Shown: positions 51,529 through 59,269 of the stretch, piece after piece | Position numbering within the stretch: position 1 is the stretch's first letter | Layout: each line of letters starts with the position of its first letter | NCBI GenBank assembly: GCA_046294735.1 | Contig: JBKBKB010000001.1 | Coordinates: forward strand, 186,001-250,000 | Direction: 5' to 3' | Length of the DNA stretch: 64,000 nt | DNA from: 34-65-8 sp046294735 | GTDB taxonomy: Bacteria > Pseudomonadota > Alphaproteobacteria > Sphingomonadales > Sphingomonadaceae | Notes under the pieces: generated by a model | Database searches by the model: none | Seen by the model: only the letters and a program-made list of their open reading frames with translations | What the model was told of the DNA's origin: nothing | Made by a program: the position numbers and the translations under genes

Positions 51529-52442
51529 CCGAAATCCTCGTATCCGAGGTGGGCCTGCGCGACGGGCTGCAGTCAATCAGCCGGGTCATGCCGCTGGAAG
51601 CCAAGAAACGCTGGATCGCGGCCGAGGCTGCGGCGGGTGTGCGCGAGATCGAAGTCGGCAGCTTTGTTCCACCTGCTCTTCTGCCCCAGATGGCCGACAC
51701 GGCGGAACTGGTGGCATTCGCCAAGGGCATACCGGGACTGACCGTGGTCACGCTGGTCCCCAATGCGAAGGGCATGGCGCTGGCGGCCGAAGCCGGGGTG
51801 GACTCGGTCAGTATCCCGTTCTCGATGAGCGAGACGCATTCGATCAAGAACGTCCGCAAGGATCACGCCGCCATGGTGGCAGAGATTGCGGCTGCGGCAG
51901 AAATTGCGCGGGCGCACGGGGTCCATTTCGCGGTCGGCCTGTCCACCGCGTTCGGCTGCACGATGGAGGGTGCTGTGCGCGAGGAGACGGTGGTGCGGCT
52001 GGCTGAGCAGGCGCTGAAAGCGGGAGCGCAAGAGTTCAGCCTGTCCGACACCACCGGCTATGCCGATCCCGCCCAGATCCGGCGGCTGGTGAGGAAAGTC
52101 CGCGCGGCGCTGGGTGACACACTTACTACCCTGCACCTGCACAACACCCGCGGCCTTGGCCTCGCCAATGTGGTCGCCGGGCTGGAAGAGGGGATCACCA
52201 CGTTCGACGCCTCGCTCGGCGGTCTCGGCGGCTGCCCGTTCGCGCCGGGCGCCAGCGGCAATCTGGTGACCGAAGACCTCGTCCTGATGCTCAACAGCAT
52301 GGGGCTGCACACCGGGATCGACCTCGATGCCCTGCTCAAGGTGCGTTCGATCATCAAGGAGGCTCTGCCCGGCGAGCCGCTCTATGGCTTCACCCCCGAT
52401 GCCGGGCCGATGCTCGATTACCACGAAAGGCTGGCACGATGA
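51525..52442 (+). CDS. HMG-CoA lyase-like acyl-CoA lyase
   Basis: A 305-residue DRE-TIM enzyme: VSEVGLRDGLQSISRVMPLE (metal Asp), VRKDHAAMVAEIAAAAEIA, TLHLHNTRGLGLANVVAGLE and the C-terminal GGLGGCPFAPGASGNLVTED with the catalytic Cys. It should cleave a 3-hydroxy-acyl-CoA, e.g. 3-hydroxy-3-methylglutaryl-CoA-like, to acetyl-CoA and a smaller oxo-acid. TTG start at 51525 overlaps the preceding stop (TTGA) and has GGGAGG 6 nt upstream, so I prefer it to the ATG at 51501. It is followed by a CaiB, which can supply the CoA ester. Confidence 0.92.
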   Translation: MTEILVSEVGLRDGLQSISRVMPLEAKKRWIAAEAAAGVREIEVGSFVPPALLPQMADTAELVAFAKGIPGLTVVTLVPNAKGMALAAEAGVDSVSIPFSMSETHSIKNVRKDHAAMVAEIAAAAEIARAHGVHFAVGLSTAFGCTMEGAVREETVVRLAEQALKAGAQEFSLSDTTGYADPAQIRRLVRKVRAALGDTLTTLHLHNTRGLGLANVVAGLEEGITTFDASLGGLGGCPFAPGASGNLVTEDLVLMLNSMGLHTGIDLDALLKVRSIIKEALPGEPLYGFTPDAGPMLDYHERLAR

Positions 52443-53620
52443 ATGCGCCCACTCCGCTCGCCGGGATCCGGGTCATCGAATTTACCCACATGGTGATGGG
52501 GCCGACAGTCGGCCACATCCTGGCCGGCCTTGGTGCCGAGGTGGTGCGGGTCGAGCCCATTGGAGGCGACCAGACCCGGCGGTTGCTCGGGTCGGGCGCA
52601 GGCTATTTTCCGATGTATAACCGGGGCAAGCAATCGATCTGCCTCGACCTCAAGAGCGCCGATGGCCTCGCAGTGGCAAGGGACCTGGTGGCCGGGGCTG
52701 ACGTGCTCGTCGAGAACTTCCGCCCCGGCGCGCTCGACCGGCTCGGGCTCGGATATGAAGCCTGCGCCGCAGGCAACCCGCGCCTGATCTATTGCTCCGA
52801 GAAAGGCTTCCTCCCCGGACCGTACGAAAACCGCACTGCACTCGATGAAGTAGCGCAAATGATGGGCGGCCTCGCCTATATGACCGGCCCGCCGGGCAAG
52901 CCGCTGCGTGCAGGCGCCAGCGTGATCGATGTGACCGGCGGCATGTTCGGCGTGATCGGCATCCTCGCCGCGCTGGAGCAGCGCCACCGCACCGGGCGTG
53001 GGCAGAAGGTGGTCGCCAGCCTGTTCGAAACCACCATCTATCTCGTTGGACAGCACATGGCGCAATTCGCGGTTACCGGCACGCCGGCTGCGCCCATGCC
53101 CGCGCGCATCTCTGCCTGGGCGATCTACGACGTGTTCGAAACGCGGGACGAGCCGGTCTTCATTGGCGTTGTCACAGATGCACTGTGGGAGAAGTTCTGC
53201 GCCCTGTTCGCCCTCGACGATCTGTGGGCCGACGAAGCCTTGCGCGCCAACAATGCGCGGGTGAAGGCACGCGAACGGATCATGCCGCAGATACGCGAAC
53301 TGATTGCCACCATGACCCGCGCCGAAGTGATCGCAAAGCTTGACGGCAGCGGTTTACCGTTCGCGCCGATCGGGCGGCCCGAAGATATGTTCAATGACCC
53401 CCATCTTGCCCACGGCGGGCTTGAGGACGTGACGCTCGATAACGGGACAGAGGTGCGACTGCCAACCATCCCACTGGAAATGGGCGGCCAGCGGATCGGC
53501 CAATCGCAGCACTTGCCGAGACCGGGCCGTGATGCCCGCGCGGTGCTGGCAAAGCTGGGTTACGATGATAGCAGGCTCGAGGCGCTGTTTGACAGCGGTG
53601 CAGTGGAGGAGAACATATGA
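52439..53620 (+). CDS. CaiB/BaiF family III CoA-transferase (copy 3)
   Basis: A 393-residue family III CoA-transferase starting LAGIRVIEFTHMVMGPTVGH, with GAEVVRVEPIGGDQTRRLLG, VLVENFRPGALDRLGLGYEA and the expected nucleophile Asp region in TALDEVAQMMGGLAYMTGPP. It is ATGA-coupled to the HMG-CoA-lyase-like gene. The role may be succinyl-CoA-dependent activation of the hydroxy-diacid formed by the LeuCD-like pair. Copies 1 and 2 belong to the other lyase module, which has the same design. Confidence 0.92.
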   Translation: MNAPTPLAGIRVIEFTHMVMGPTVGHILAGLGAEVVRVEPIGGDQTRRLLGSGAGYFPMYNRGKQSICLDLKSADGLAVARDLVAGADVLVENFRPGALDRLGLGYEACAAGNPRLIYCSEKGFLPGPYENRTALDEVAQMMGGLAYMTGPPGKPLRAGASVIDVTGGMFGVIGILAALEQRHRTGRGQKVVASLFETTIYLVGQHMAQFAVTGTPAAPMPARISAWAIYDVFETRDEPVFIGVVTDALWEKFCALFALDDLWADEALRANNARVKARERIMPQIRELIATMTRAEVIAKLDGSGLPFAPIGRPEDMFNDPHLAHGGLEDVTLDNGTEVRLPTIPLEMGGQRIGQSQHLPRPGRDARAVLAKLGYDDSRLEALFDSGAVEENI

Positions 53621-54207
53621 GACATGCCATGATCGCGGGCGCGTTGTCCCTTTTGCAGGCGGGATGTGCCACCACCAGCGCAACCGGGCCGGTCGCCGCG
53701 ACCAAACCCTCGGCTGCCGGAGTGGAGACGAGCGAACGACTCCCGACCGACGTCCGCCGGGCGACCATCATCGTGCGCAACATGGAGAACTCGCTGAGGC
53801 TTTACCGCGACGTTGTGGGAATGAAGGTCAACTACGACACTGTGGTTACCACCTCGGGCGTCGCATTGCCCGCGGGCGAGCCAGGCGCGAAGGCGCGGCT
53901 GGTGCTGCTCAATGCCAACGACCCCTGGGTCGGCTGGATCGGGCTGATGGAGTGGCTCGATCCGCCAATCCCGGTAGGTGAGTACCCGAAACGCATGAGC
54001 CCGGGCGGCGTGGTGATCGTGATGAACACCGACGATGTCGAGGGGCGCTGCGCAGCAGCAAAGCAGGTGCCGGGTGTTACTTTTACCGCCGAAGCGCGGC
54101 TGCAGGTCTACCCCGGCCGCAACGGCGGGCAGGACATTCGCGTCATGGGCTGCAACTTCTTCGATCCCGACGGCATCCTGATCGAGATGAACCAGATCCT
54201 CGAATAG
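53617..54207 (+). CDS. VOC-superfamily lipoprotein
   Basis: A 196-residue protein with a lipobox (GALSLLQAGC, Cys at about residue 17) followed by a single VOC module: RRATIIVRNMENSLRLYRDV, VGMKVNYDTVVTTSGV and a C-terminal FFDPDGILIEMNQILE whose Glu is the usual metal ligand. Membrane-anchored VOC proteins are unusual. With the exported VOC protein at 36391 it suggests that part of the chemistry or binding takes place in the periplasm. ATGA overlap with CaiB. The substrate is unknown. Confidence 0.75.
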   Translation: MRHAMIAGALSLLQAGCATTSATGPVAATKPSAAGVETSERLPTDVRRATIIVRNMENSLRLYRDVVGMKVNYDTVVTTSGVALPAGEPGAKARLVLLNANDPWVGWIGLMEWLDPPIPVGEYPKRMSPGGVVIVMNTDDVEGRCAAAKQVPGVTFTAEARLQVYPGRNGGQDIRVMGCNFFDPDGILIEMNQILE

Positions 54208-54260
54208 GCTTGCGCGGCAGCAGTCAGCGTTCCATCCTACCGCCAATCGGACAGGATTTC

Positions 54261-55493
54261 ATGGCAAGCACTGCACAAATGGTGGGTCGGCCAATGGCCC
54301 ATTGCGACGTTAGCGACGCGGCCCTTTATGTAGAGGATCGCTGGCAGGTACCATTTGCCAGGATGCGCCGTGAAACCCCGGTAGCATGGCACCCTGACAG
54401 CCCGTATGGCCCCTATTGGTCGGTTTCCACTCATGCGCTTATCCAGCAGGTCGAAGCCTTGCCCGAGGTGTTCTCTTCTTCGACTGACAACGGCGGCATC
54501 ACCATTCTCGATGCCCGGCGCGATCTGCCGTTCGAGAACTTCATCGCGATGGACCGGCCCCGCCACACGGAGCAGCGCCGCGTGGTCCAGCCAAGTTTCA
54601 ATCCCAGCGAAATGCAGCGCCGCGAAGCCGACATTCGCCAGCGGGTAAGCGACGTCTTCGATGGCCTGCCGGTTGGCGAGACGTTCGACTGGGTCGAACG
54701 GGTTTCGATCCCGATCACCATCGGCATGATCTGCGTGCTGTTCGATTTCCCGTGGGAAGAGCGACACGACCTCAAGCGCTGGTCAGACTGGGCAAGCGAG
54801 GTCTCGCCCGACCAGAGTGAGGAACGGATCGCTCAGTGGAGCGAGCAGATGATGCAGATGCTGCTCCGCTTCGACCGGTTGCTGGAGGAAAAACGCGCCG
54901 CTCCGCCGAGCGATGATCTGATGAGCCGGATCATCCATTCGGAGGCGATGGGCAGCATGCCCGCTGCCGAGCGGATGGGAAATATCGCCCTGCTGATCGT
55001 CGGCGGCAACGACACAACCCGCAATTCGATGTCGGGGCTGGTCGACGCGCTGCATCGGTTTCCGGACCAGCTTGACCGGCTCCATGCCGATCCGGCGCTG
55101 GCGGAAAACGCGGCGAGCGAGATCATCCGCTGGCAATCACCCGTCACCCACATGCGCCGTACCGCCGTGGCAGACCACGAGATCGGCGGGCAACTGATCC
55201 GCAAGGGCGATAAAGTCGTCCTGTGGTATATCTCCGGCAATCGCGACGAGGCCCTGTTCGCGGAGCCCGACCAGTTCGATGTAGGGCGGGTCAATGCCCG
55301 GCGGCAAATCGGGTTCGGCTTTGGCATTCACCGCTGCGTCGGCGCGCGACTCGCCGAGTTGCAATTGCGGATCTACATCGAGGAAATCCTGCGGCGGAAC
55401 ATCCGCATCGAACCCGCCGGGAACTGGCAGCGTATGCCGACGCCGTTCCTGCACGGGTTCACCCACATGCCGGTGCGGATGGTCCCGCGCTGA
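54261..55493 (+). CDS. Cytochrome P450
   Basis: A 410-residue soluble bacterial P450. The I-helix motif IVGGNDTTRNSMSG, the ExxR motif (ASEIIRWQSPVTHMRRTA) and the haem-ligand loop GFGFGIHRCVGARLAELQL (Cys near residue 359) are all present. It inserts one oxygen atom, with electrons from a ferredoxin and reductase that are not in this window. ATG 54261 has AGGA about 6 nt upstream; the frame extends to 54210. It is the last gene of the eight-gene operon and ends 8 bp from the convergent DUF1330 gene. Confidence 0.95.
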   Translation: MASTAQMVGRPMAHCDVSDAALYVEDRWQVPFARMRRETPVAWHPDSPYGPYWSVSTHALIQQVEALPEVFSSSTDNGGITILDARRDLPFENFIAMDRPRHTEQRRVVQPSFNPSEMQRREADIRQRVSDVFDGLPVGETFDWVERVSIPITIGMICVLFDFPWEERHDLKRWSDWASEVSPDQSEERIAQWSEQMMQMLLRFDRLLEEKRAAPPSDDLMSRIIHSEAMGSMPAAERMGNIALLIVGGNDTTRNSMSGLVDALHRFPDQLDRLHADPALAENAASEIIRWQSPVTHMRRTAVADHEIGGQLIRKGDKVVLWYISGNRDEALFAEPDQFDVGRVNARRQIGFGFGIHRCVGARLAELQLRIYIEEILRRNIRIEPAGNWQRMPTPFLHGFTHMPVRMVPR

Positions 55494-55501
55494 GAGCCAG
55501 G

Positions 55502-55798
55502 TCAGACTGGAACAATCTCCGGTCCGTCGATCAGCAACACTTGCACGTCGGCCAACCCATCGCGCAGCTTCTTAATCTGGGCATATTCCGGGCTGTTCCA
55601 GAACCGGCGCGCCGCCTCACGGTCAGGCCATTTCGAAATCACCATCGAAGCACCCTCGCCCCAATTGCCTTCCAGCAGCTCCGACCCTGGACCACGCAGC
55701 AAGTATTCCCCGCCGAACTGCGGGATCAGGGCCGCAGCCGCCGCGCCATAACCGGAGACGAACGCCTCCCGGTCATGGATCAGGGCAGTGACGATCAT
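55502..55798 (-). CDS. DUF1330 family protein
   Basis: A 98-residue protein beginning MIVTALIHDREAFVSGYGAA, with GGEYLLRGPGSELLEGNWGE, SMVISKWPDREAARRFWNSP and YAQIKKLRDGLADVQVLLID. This is a full-length DUF1330 dimeric ferredoxin fold. An earlier GTG two codons upstream is possible. Its function is unknown; the family is often found with catabolic genes. It is last in the four-gene operon that begins at 58104. Confidence 0.88.
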   Translation of the reverse strand: MIVTALIHDREAFVSGYGAAAAALIPQFGGEYLLRGPGSELLEGNWGEGASMVISKWPDREAARRFWNSPEYAQIKKLRDGLADVQVLLIDGPEIVPV

Positions 55799-55820
55799 GT
55801 AGGCGGGCACGGGTGCGCTA

Positions 55821-56513
55821 TCAAAACGGCTTGACTGCGCCAAGGAAGCAGACCGAAGCGATGGTGATCCAGTAGATGTAGGCAGCAATTCGTGCCTGGG
55901 CGATTTCCCGCTCAAGCGCTGCTTCCTGCTCGGCATCCGGCCCCAGGGCGAGGATCCGGAACCGCTCGGTCCAGCGCCGCATCACCAGCCGCAGGAACAA
56001 GCCGATGCACAGGGCGAAGGCATAGAGCGCCATTTTGGCCGGATACCAATGGTTACCCGCGCCAGTTTCGATCGGGCCATTGCCGCCGAACGCCATGAAT
56101 GCGGCTAGGAACAGCACCACGATCAACGGATAACGCAGCAGTTCCTCAGTCCGCGTTACCTTGATGCCAATGTCCGTTTCGCGCTTGACGAAAGCGGTCC
56201 AAGTCATCGCCAACCAGACGGCGAAGAACAACCACATCCACCACACGCCAGCGCCTTCCAGCCAGGGCAGGAATCCGAACAGCTTGCCCATGTGCAGCCC
56301 CAACGGCAGCAGCAGGACGATTCCTGTTCGCGCGAGTATGTCGATGCGATAGGCTGTTTCCATGTGGCGCTTGCGTTCATCTAACGACAGCGCGCGGTTG
56401 GTCACGTGATAGCTGGTCTGGAAAACACCCCATTCCCCGCCAAGCCAGTAAACCATGGCGAGAATGTGGATCCAGCGCAGAATCGCCAGTTCGTTGTTAG
56501 CGAGAAATTCCAT
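55821..56513 (-). CDS. Six-helix integral membrane protein (copy 2 of the paralogous pair)
   Basis: A 230-residue membrane protein with about six helices: AILRWIHILAMVYWLGGEWG (His in helix 1), RIDILARTGIVLLLPLGLHM, and a C-terminal ITIASVCFLGAVKPF. It shares with the 32929 protein the H-x5-WLG-x3-GVF pattern in helix 1, an RT-x-GIV/AW motif and the ending FLG-x-AKP. Family unknown (DUF2269/CopD-like at most). Two paralogues in one regulon suggest a paired or duplicated membrane function such as electron transfer, metal handling or substrate export. Confidence 0.7.
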   Translation of the reverse strand: MEFLANNELAILRWIHILAMVYWLGGEWGVFQTSYHVTNRALSLDERKRHMETAYRIDILARTGIVLLLPLGLHMGKLFGFLPWLEGAGVWWMWLFFAVWLAMTWTAFVKRETDIGIKVTRTEELLRYPLIVVLFLAAFMAFGGNGPIETGAGNHWYPAKMALYAFALCIGLFLRLVMRRWTERFRILALGPDAEQEAALEREIAQARIAAYIYWITIASVCFLGAVKPF

Positions 56514-56533
56514 GCCCCCTCCCCGTTTGCGCG

Positions 56534-56893
56534 TCAGTCGCGCGAGAGCTGTTCGACAATGTCCATGATCGGCCGATCCTGCGCCTCCATCGCCTCGACC
56601 TCCTGCTGAAACCCGCGCATGATCCGGGCGATAAAGGCGCGCGTGGCAAGACCGCGCTCCTCGCCCGCCTGCCGGTCAGGCTCGTAGGCCTCGATATCTT
56701 CGCGCCGGAGCGCGCCCTTGGCATCGAGCAGGCGCTCGATCGTGTCCTGTCGCTCGCGCAGGGCAGAAACTTCTGCGGCCATGGCAAACACTACCGAGTA
56801 AAGCCGGTCGAGCGCAGGTTCGTCGAAGAACTCCGGCCGCTTGCCCTTGGCACGGCGGCCCGAAAGAGCAACCCAGTCCAACTGCTCGCTCAT
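56534..56893 (-). CDS. Uncharacterised 119-residue coiled-coil-like protein
   Basis: A protein starting MSEQLDWVALSGRRAKGKRP, mostly helical with heptad-like charged stretches: VVFAMAAEVSALRERQDTIE, RDFI-like FIARIMRGFQQEVEAMEAQD. No family recognised; it may be a small accessory subunit of the methyltransferase with which it is ATGA-coupled. ATG at 56893 is chosen over an in-frame start at 56923. Confidence 0.6.
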   Translation of the reverse strand: MSEQLDWVALSGRRAKGKRPEFFDEPALDRLYSVVFAMAAEVSALRERQDTIERLLDAKGALRREDIEAYEPDRQAGEERGLATRAFIARIMRGFQQEVEAMEAQDRPIMDIVEQLSRD

Positions 56894-58104
56894 GCCGCTG
56901 CCGCCTTTACCAGAGGCTTCCATGCGCCATAGGCGTTCCAGATTGCCGCGCGGCCATAGTCCTCCTGATCCGCATCGGGCGCTGGTGGGAAAATGGCCGG
57001 ATCGACCACCGCGCGCACCCCTGCCACGAACTGCGCGTCGCGCGGGAACCCGGCTTCAGCCATGACCTGCTTCAGATCCTGCCCATGCATGGCCGACCAG
57101 AACGGCTCGTTATTGTTGAACGCATCCCAGTCGCGCATGAACTGCTCGAACAAGGGCATGTCATCGCTGTATTGCGGCTGTTCAATATGCAGGATCAACC
57201 CACCGGGGGAGAGCACACGGTTCGCTTCCGCCAGGATTTTCGGCATCGCCTTGGCGGACAGCTCGTGCAGGAACATCGTGGTCTGCACCCAGTCGAAGCT
57301 GCCGTCGGCCCATCGCGACAAGTCTTCGCCCGATGCCTGCACGAAGCGGATATTGCGCACTCCCAACCCGGCCGCGCGCGCCGCACCATAGCGCAGAGAC
57401 GCCGCCGCAGTGTCAATTGCAATGACTTCGGCATCGGGAAAGGCCTGTGCGATCGGCACCGCGTTGTGGCCCACGGTGCAGCCGATGTCGAGGATCCGGC
57501 GCGGCTGCCAGTCAGGTCGTTCCTTGCGGATCCATTCCACCACCGCCTGCCCGCCACCATCGTTCAGCCCGCCAAGCGCCCCGCCGGTCGTCGCGAACAG
57601 GCCAACATCGTAGTTGGCCCCCACGGTCACATCATCGGGTCGTTCGCCGCCATGATAGCCGCCAGGCTGGCAATGAATGTCGACCGCCGTCTGATATTCC
57701 GGCTGAGTGATTTTGGGATCAAGTTCCAGCATGCCCGAGTGTTCGTTGAACTGCGCCGCCATGGCGTCAAGCTCGTCGAGCTGGCGCAGCACCGCCTGGC
57801 GGCCGGTGTGCTGGCGCATTTCCATCGAGTTGCGCTTCAGCGCCGACCACGTCCGGTGCCAGGAATCGAGGTTCATCGCGTCGCGTACCTCGTACCGATG
57901 CGCGGGGTCGCGGCCATGCTCGGCCCGGAACGCCGGCAGTACCCGCTGCTCGTAAACCAGCTTGTTGCCCGCACCGATTGTGCCCGACAGGTAGCGATTG
58001 AAATGGGTTAGGAAATTGAAGCGAGCCGCTTCATCGTGCGTGGTCCGGGGCATCATCGGATGCCGAGTCAACGCAGTGTACGGCGGCGGCAGATCAGGTG
58101 CCAT
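56890..58104 (-). CDS. SAM-dependent methyltransferase domain protein
   Basis: A 404-residue protein with a class I SAM motif ILDIGCTVGHNAVPIAQAFP near residue 204, EVIAIDTAAASLRYGAARAA as motif II and the helix-rich N-terminal 190 residues (SGTIGAGNKLVYEQRVLPAF). It probably methylates a small molecule or a protein; the target is unknown. The ATG at 58104 has GGAG 8 nt upstream, 17 bp before operator copy 8; frame upstream is open but lies beyond the operator. It is first in the operon with the 119-residue protein, membrane protein and DUF1330. Confidence 0.85.
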   Translation of the reverse strand: MAPDLPPPYTALTRHPMMPRTTHDEAARFNFLTHFNRYLSGTIGAGNKLVYEQRVLPAFRAEHGRDPAHRYEVRDAMNLDSWHRTWSALKRNSMEMRQHTGRQAVLRQLDELDAMAAQFNEHSGMLELDPKITQPEYQTAVDIHCQPGGYHGGERPDDVTVGANYDVGLFATTGGALGGLNDGGGQAVVEWIRKERPDWQPRRILDIGCTVGHNAVPIAQAFPDAEVIAIDTAAASLRYGAARAAGLGVRNIRFVQASGEDLSRWADGSFDWVQTTMFLHELSAKAMPKILAEANRVLSPGGLILHIEQPQYSDDMPLFEQFMRDWDAFNNNEPFWSAMHGQDLKQVMAEAGFPRDAQFVAGVRAVVDPAIFPPAPDADQEDYGRAAIWNAYGAWKPLVKAAAA

Positions 58105-58120
58105 AACTCGCTCCTCAAAT

Positions 58121-58132
58121 TTGTCCGGACAA
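58121..58132. promoter_or_regulatory. Regulon operator TTGTCCGGACAA (copy 8)
   Basis: A perfect copy 17 bp upstream of the methyltransferase ATG, directly before its ribosome site. It is the right-most copy and marks the right end of the regulon. The 367 bp from 58105 to the ArsR gene otherwise hold a gene remnant and a short palindrome. Confidence 0.82.
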
Positions 58133-58245
58133 CTTTGCAACCTGCGCTGTCGCAAGTCAAGTGCCAGAGTATCCGGTTTCAAGAAAGTCGCACGCAGGTG
58201 CTGTCAGTCTAATCGCAACCTGTCTCCAATTGGCGGAGTTCGCCC

Positions 58246-58413
58246 CTACAGTTCGAAGGCCCTCGGCTCATGCGAGAAGTTCCAAAGCCGGAACAAGCAC
58301 CATTCTGATCGGCGCTTGTCCGCTACCGCAAGCTCGTTGCGGGTGATGTGGAACGGCGTACGCTCCCAGCCGTTCGGCGTCTTCACCTCGATCAGCCGCG
58401 CCCGGCGGATCAT
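58246..58413 (-). pseudogene. C-terminal fragment of a DUF3883-like protein
   Basis: An open frame of 55 codons encodes LIEVKTPNGWERTPFHITRN followed by ELAVADKRRSEWCLFRLWNF and a stop at 58246. By memory this matches the C-terminal end of DUF3883 (NO-VEIN-type) proteins, where VKTxNGWERTPFxISRNE and EWCLFRLWNFAR occur. Beyond the stop, a frame-changed GRTPPIGDRLRLD-like stretch hints at an older longer end. There is no upstream part of the gene. I read it as a remnant left by loss or by transfer. It is not in the ORF list because it is short. Confidence 0.65.
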
Positions 58414-58464
58414 ACCTTTCCATCTGGCTAGGTATCTTGACGAGCCCGGCGCGATGCATATACA

Positions 58465-58478
58465 TAGCCATATGGCTA
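58465..58478. promoter_or_regulatory. Palindrome TAGCCATATGGCTA across the ArsR start
   Basis: A perfect 14-bp palindrome that spans the preferred ATG of the ArsR gene (58472). A similar half-site (CATCTGGCTA, 58421-58430) lies 49 bp upstream. It may be the operator of this ArsR protein; binding is inferred. Confidence 0.4.
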
Positions 58479-58810
58479 ACCTTAATTCGATCTTTCACGG
58501 ACTTGCCGACCCCACCCGCCGCGCAGTGATCGCCCGGCTGGCGGCGGGTCCGGCGCCTGTCTCGGAACTCGCCGCCCCCCACAACATGGCGCTGCCGAGC
58601 TTCCTCAAACACCTGAAGGTGCTTGAGGCGGGCGGATGGATCGAATCCGACAAGGCCGGCCGCGTCCGGACCTGCCGCTTGAAACCAGAAACAGCCAAAG
58701 CCGCTGAAGGCTGGCTGGGCCAGCAGCGTTCGCTCTGGGAGGCGCGTCTCGACCGCCTCGATGCATTTCTCAACAACCTGACTGATGAAGGAAAGAATGA
58801 TGAAGCCTGA
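58472..58810 (+). CDS. ArsR-family winged-helix regulator
   Basis: A 112-residue ArsR protein starting MANLNSIFHGLADPTRRAVI, with RLAAGPAPVSELAAPHNMAL and PSFLKHLKVLEAGGWIESDK (the HTH recognition region). There is no CxC metal motif, so it is likely the non-metal-sensing type paired with AHSA1/SRPBCC proteins. The ATG at 58472 gives the usual family start; the ATG at 58454 adds six residues (MHIHSH). It overlaps the SRPBCC gene by 14 bp, the usual ArsR-SRPBCC arrangement. Confidence 0.9.
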   Translation: MANLNSIFHGLADPTRRAVIARLAAGPAPVSELAAPHNMALPSFLKHLKVLEAGGWIESDKAGRVRTCRLKPETAKAAEGWLGQQRSLWEARLDRLDAFLNNLTDEGKNDEA

Positions 58811-59267
58811 TCCCAAACTTGATCTCGTCCTGGAGCGGACGGTTGGTGCCAGTCCGGGCCAGCTCTGGCGGGCATGGACGGAGCCCGATCTGCTCAAGCA
58901 ATGGTTCGCACCGAAACCCTGGACGGTGGCGCGTGTTGCGATCGATCCCCGCGCCGGCGGTATCTTCTCGGTCGTGATGGCGTCGCCGGAAGGTGCCGAA
59001 ATGGAAGAGACGCCAGGCTGCGTTCTCTTGGCGGAGCCTCAGAAGCGCCTGGTCTGGACAGACGCCGTTGGACCCGAGTTCCGACCGAATGCCGAGACCT
59101 TTATGACCGTCGACATCAGCATGGAGGAGGTGGAAGGCGGAACCCGGTATCGGGCGATGGTGCGCCACAAGTCGGACGCAGACCGCCAGAAACATGAGGA
59201 GATGGGCTTTCATGATGGCTGGGGCACATGCCTCAACCAGCTCGAAGCCCTCGCTGGAAGGCTCTAA
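58797..59267 (+). CDS. SRPBCC/AHSA1-like protein
   Basis: A 156-residue SRPBCC-fold protein: LVLERTVGASPGQLWRAWTE, PDLLKQWFAPKPWTVARVAI, CVLLAEPQKRLVWTDAVGPE and HDGWGTCLNQLEALAGRL. It is the frequent partner of the non-metal ArsR regulators and may be a ligand-binding or stress-related protein. Tandem ATGs at 58797 and 58800 follow AAGGA. It is not part of the operator-controlled regulon. Confidence 0.9.
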   Translation: MMKPDPKLDLVLERTVGASPGQLWRAWTEPDLLKQWFAPKPWTVARVAIDPRAGGIFSVVMASPEGAEMEETPGCVLLAEPQKRLVWTDAVGPEFRPNAETFMTVDISMEEVEGGTRYRAMVRHKSDADRQKHEEMGFHDGWGTCLNQLEALAGRL

Positions 59268-59269
59268 TC

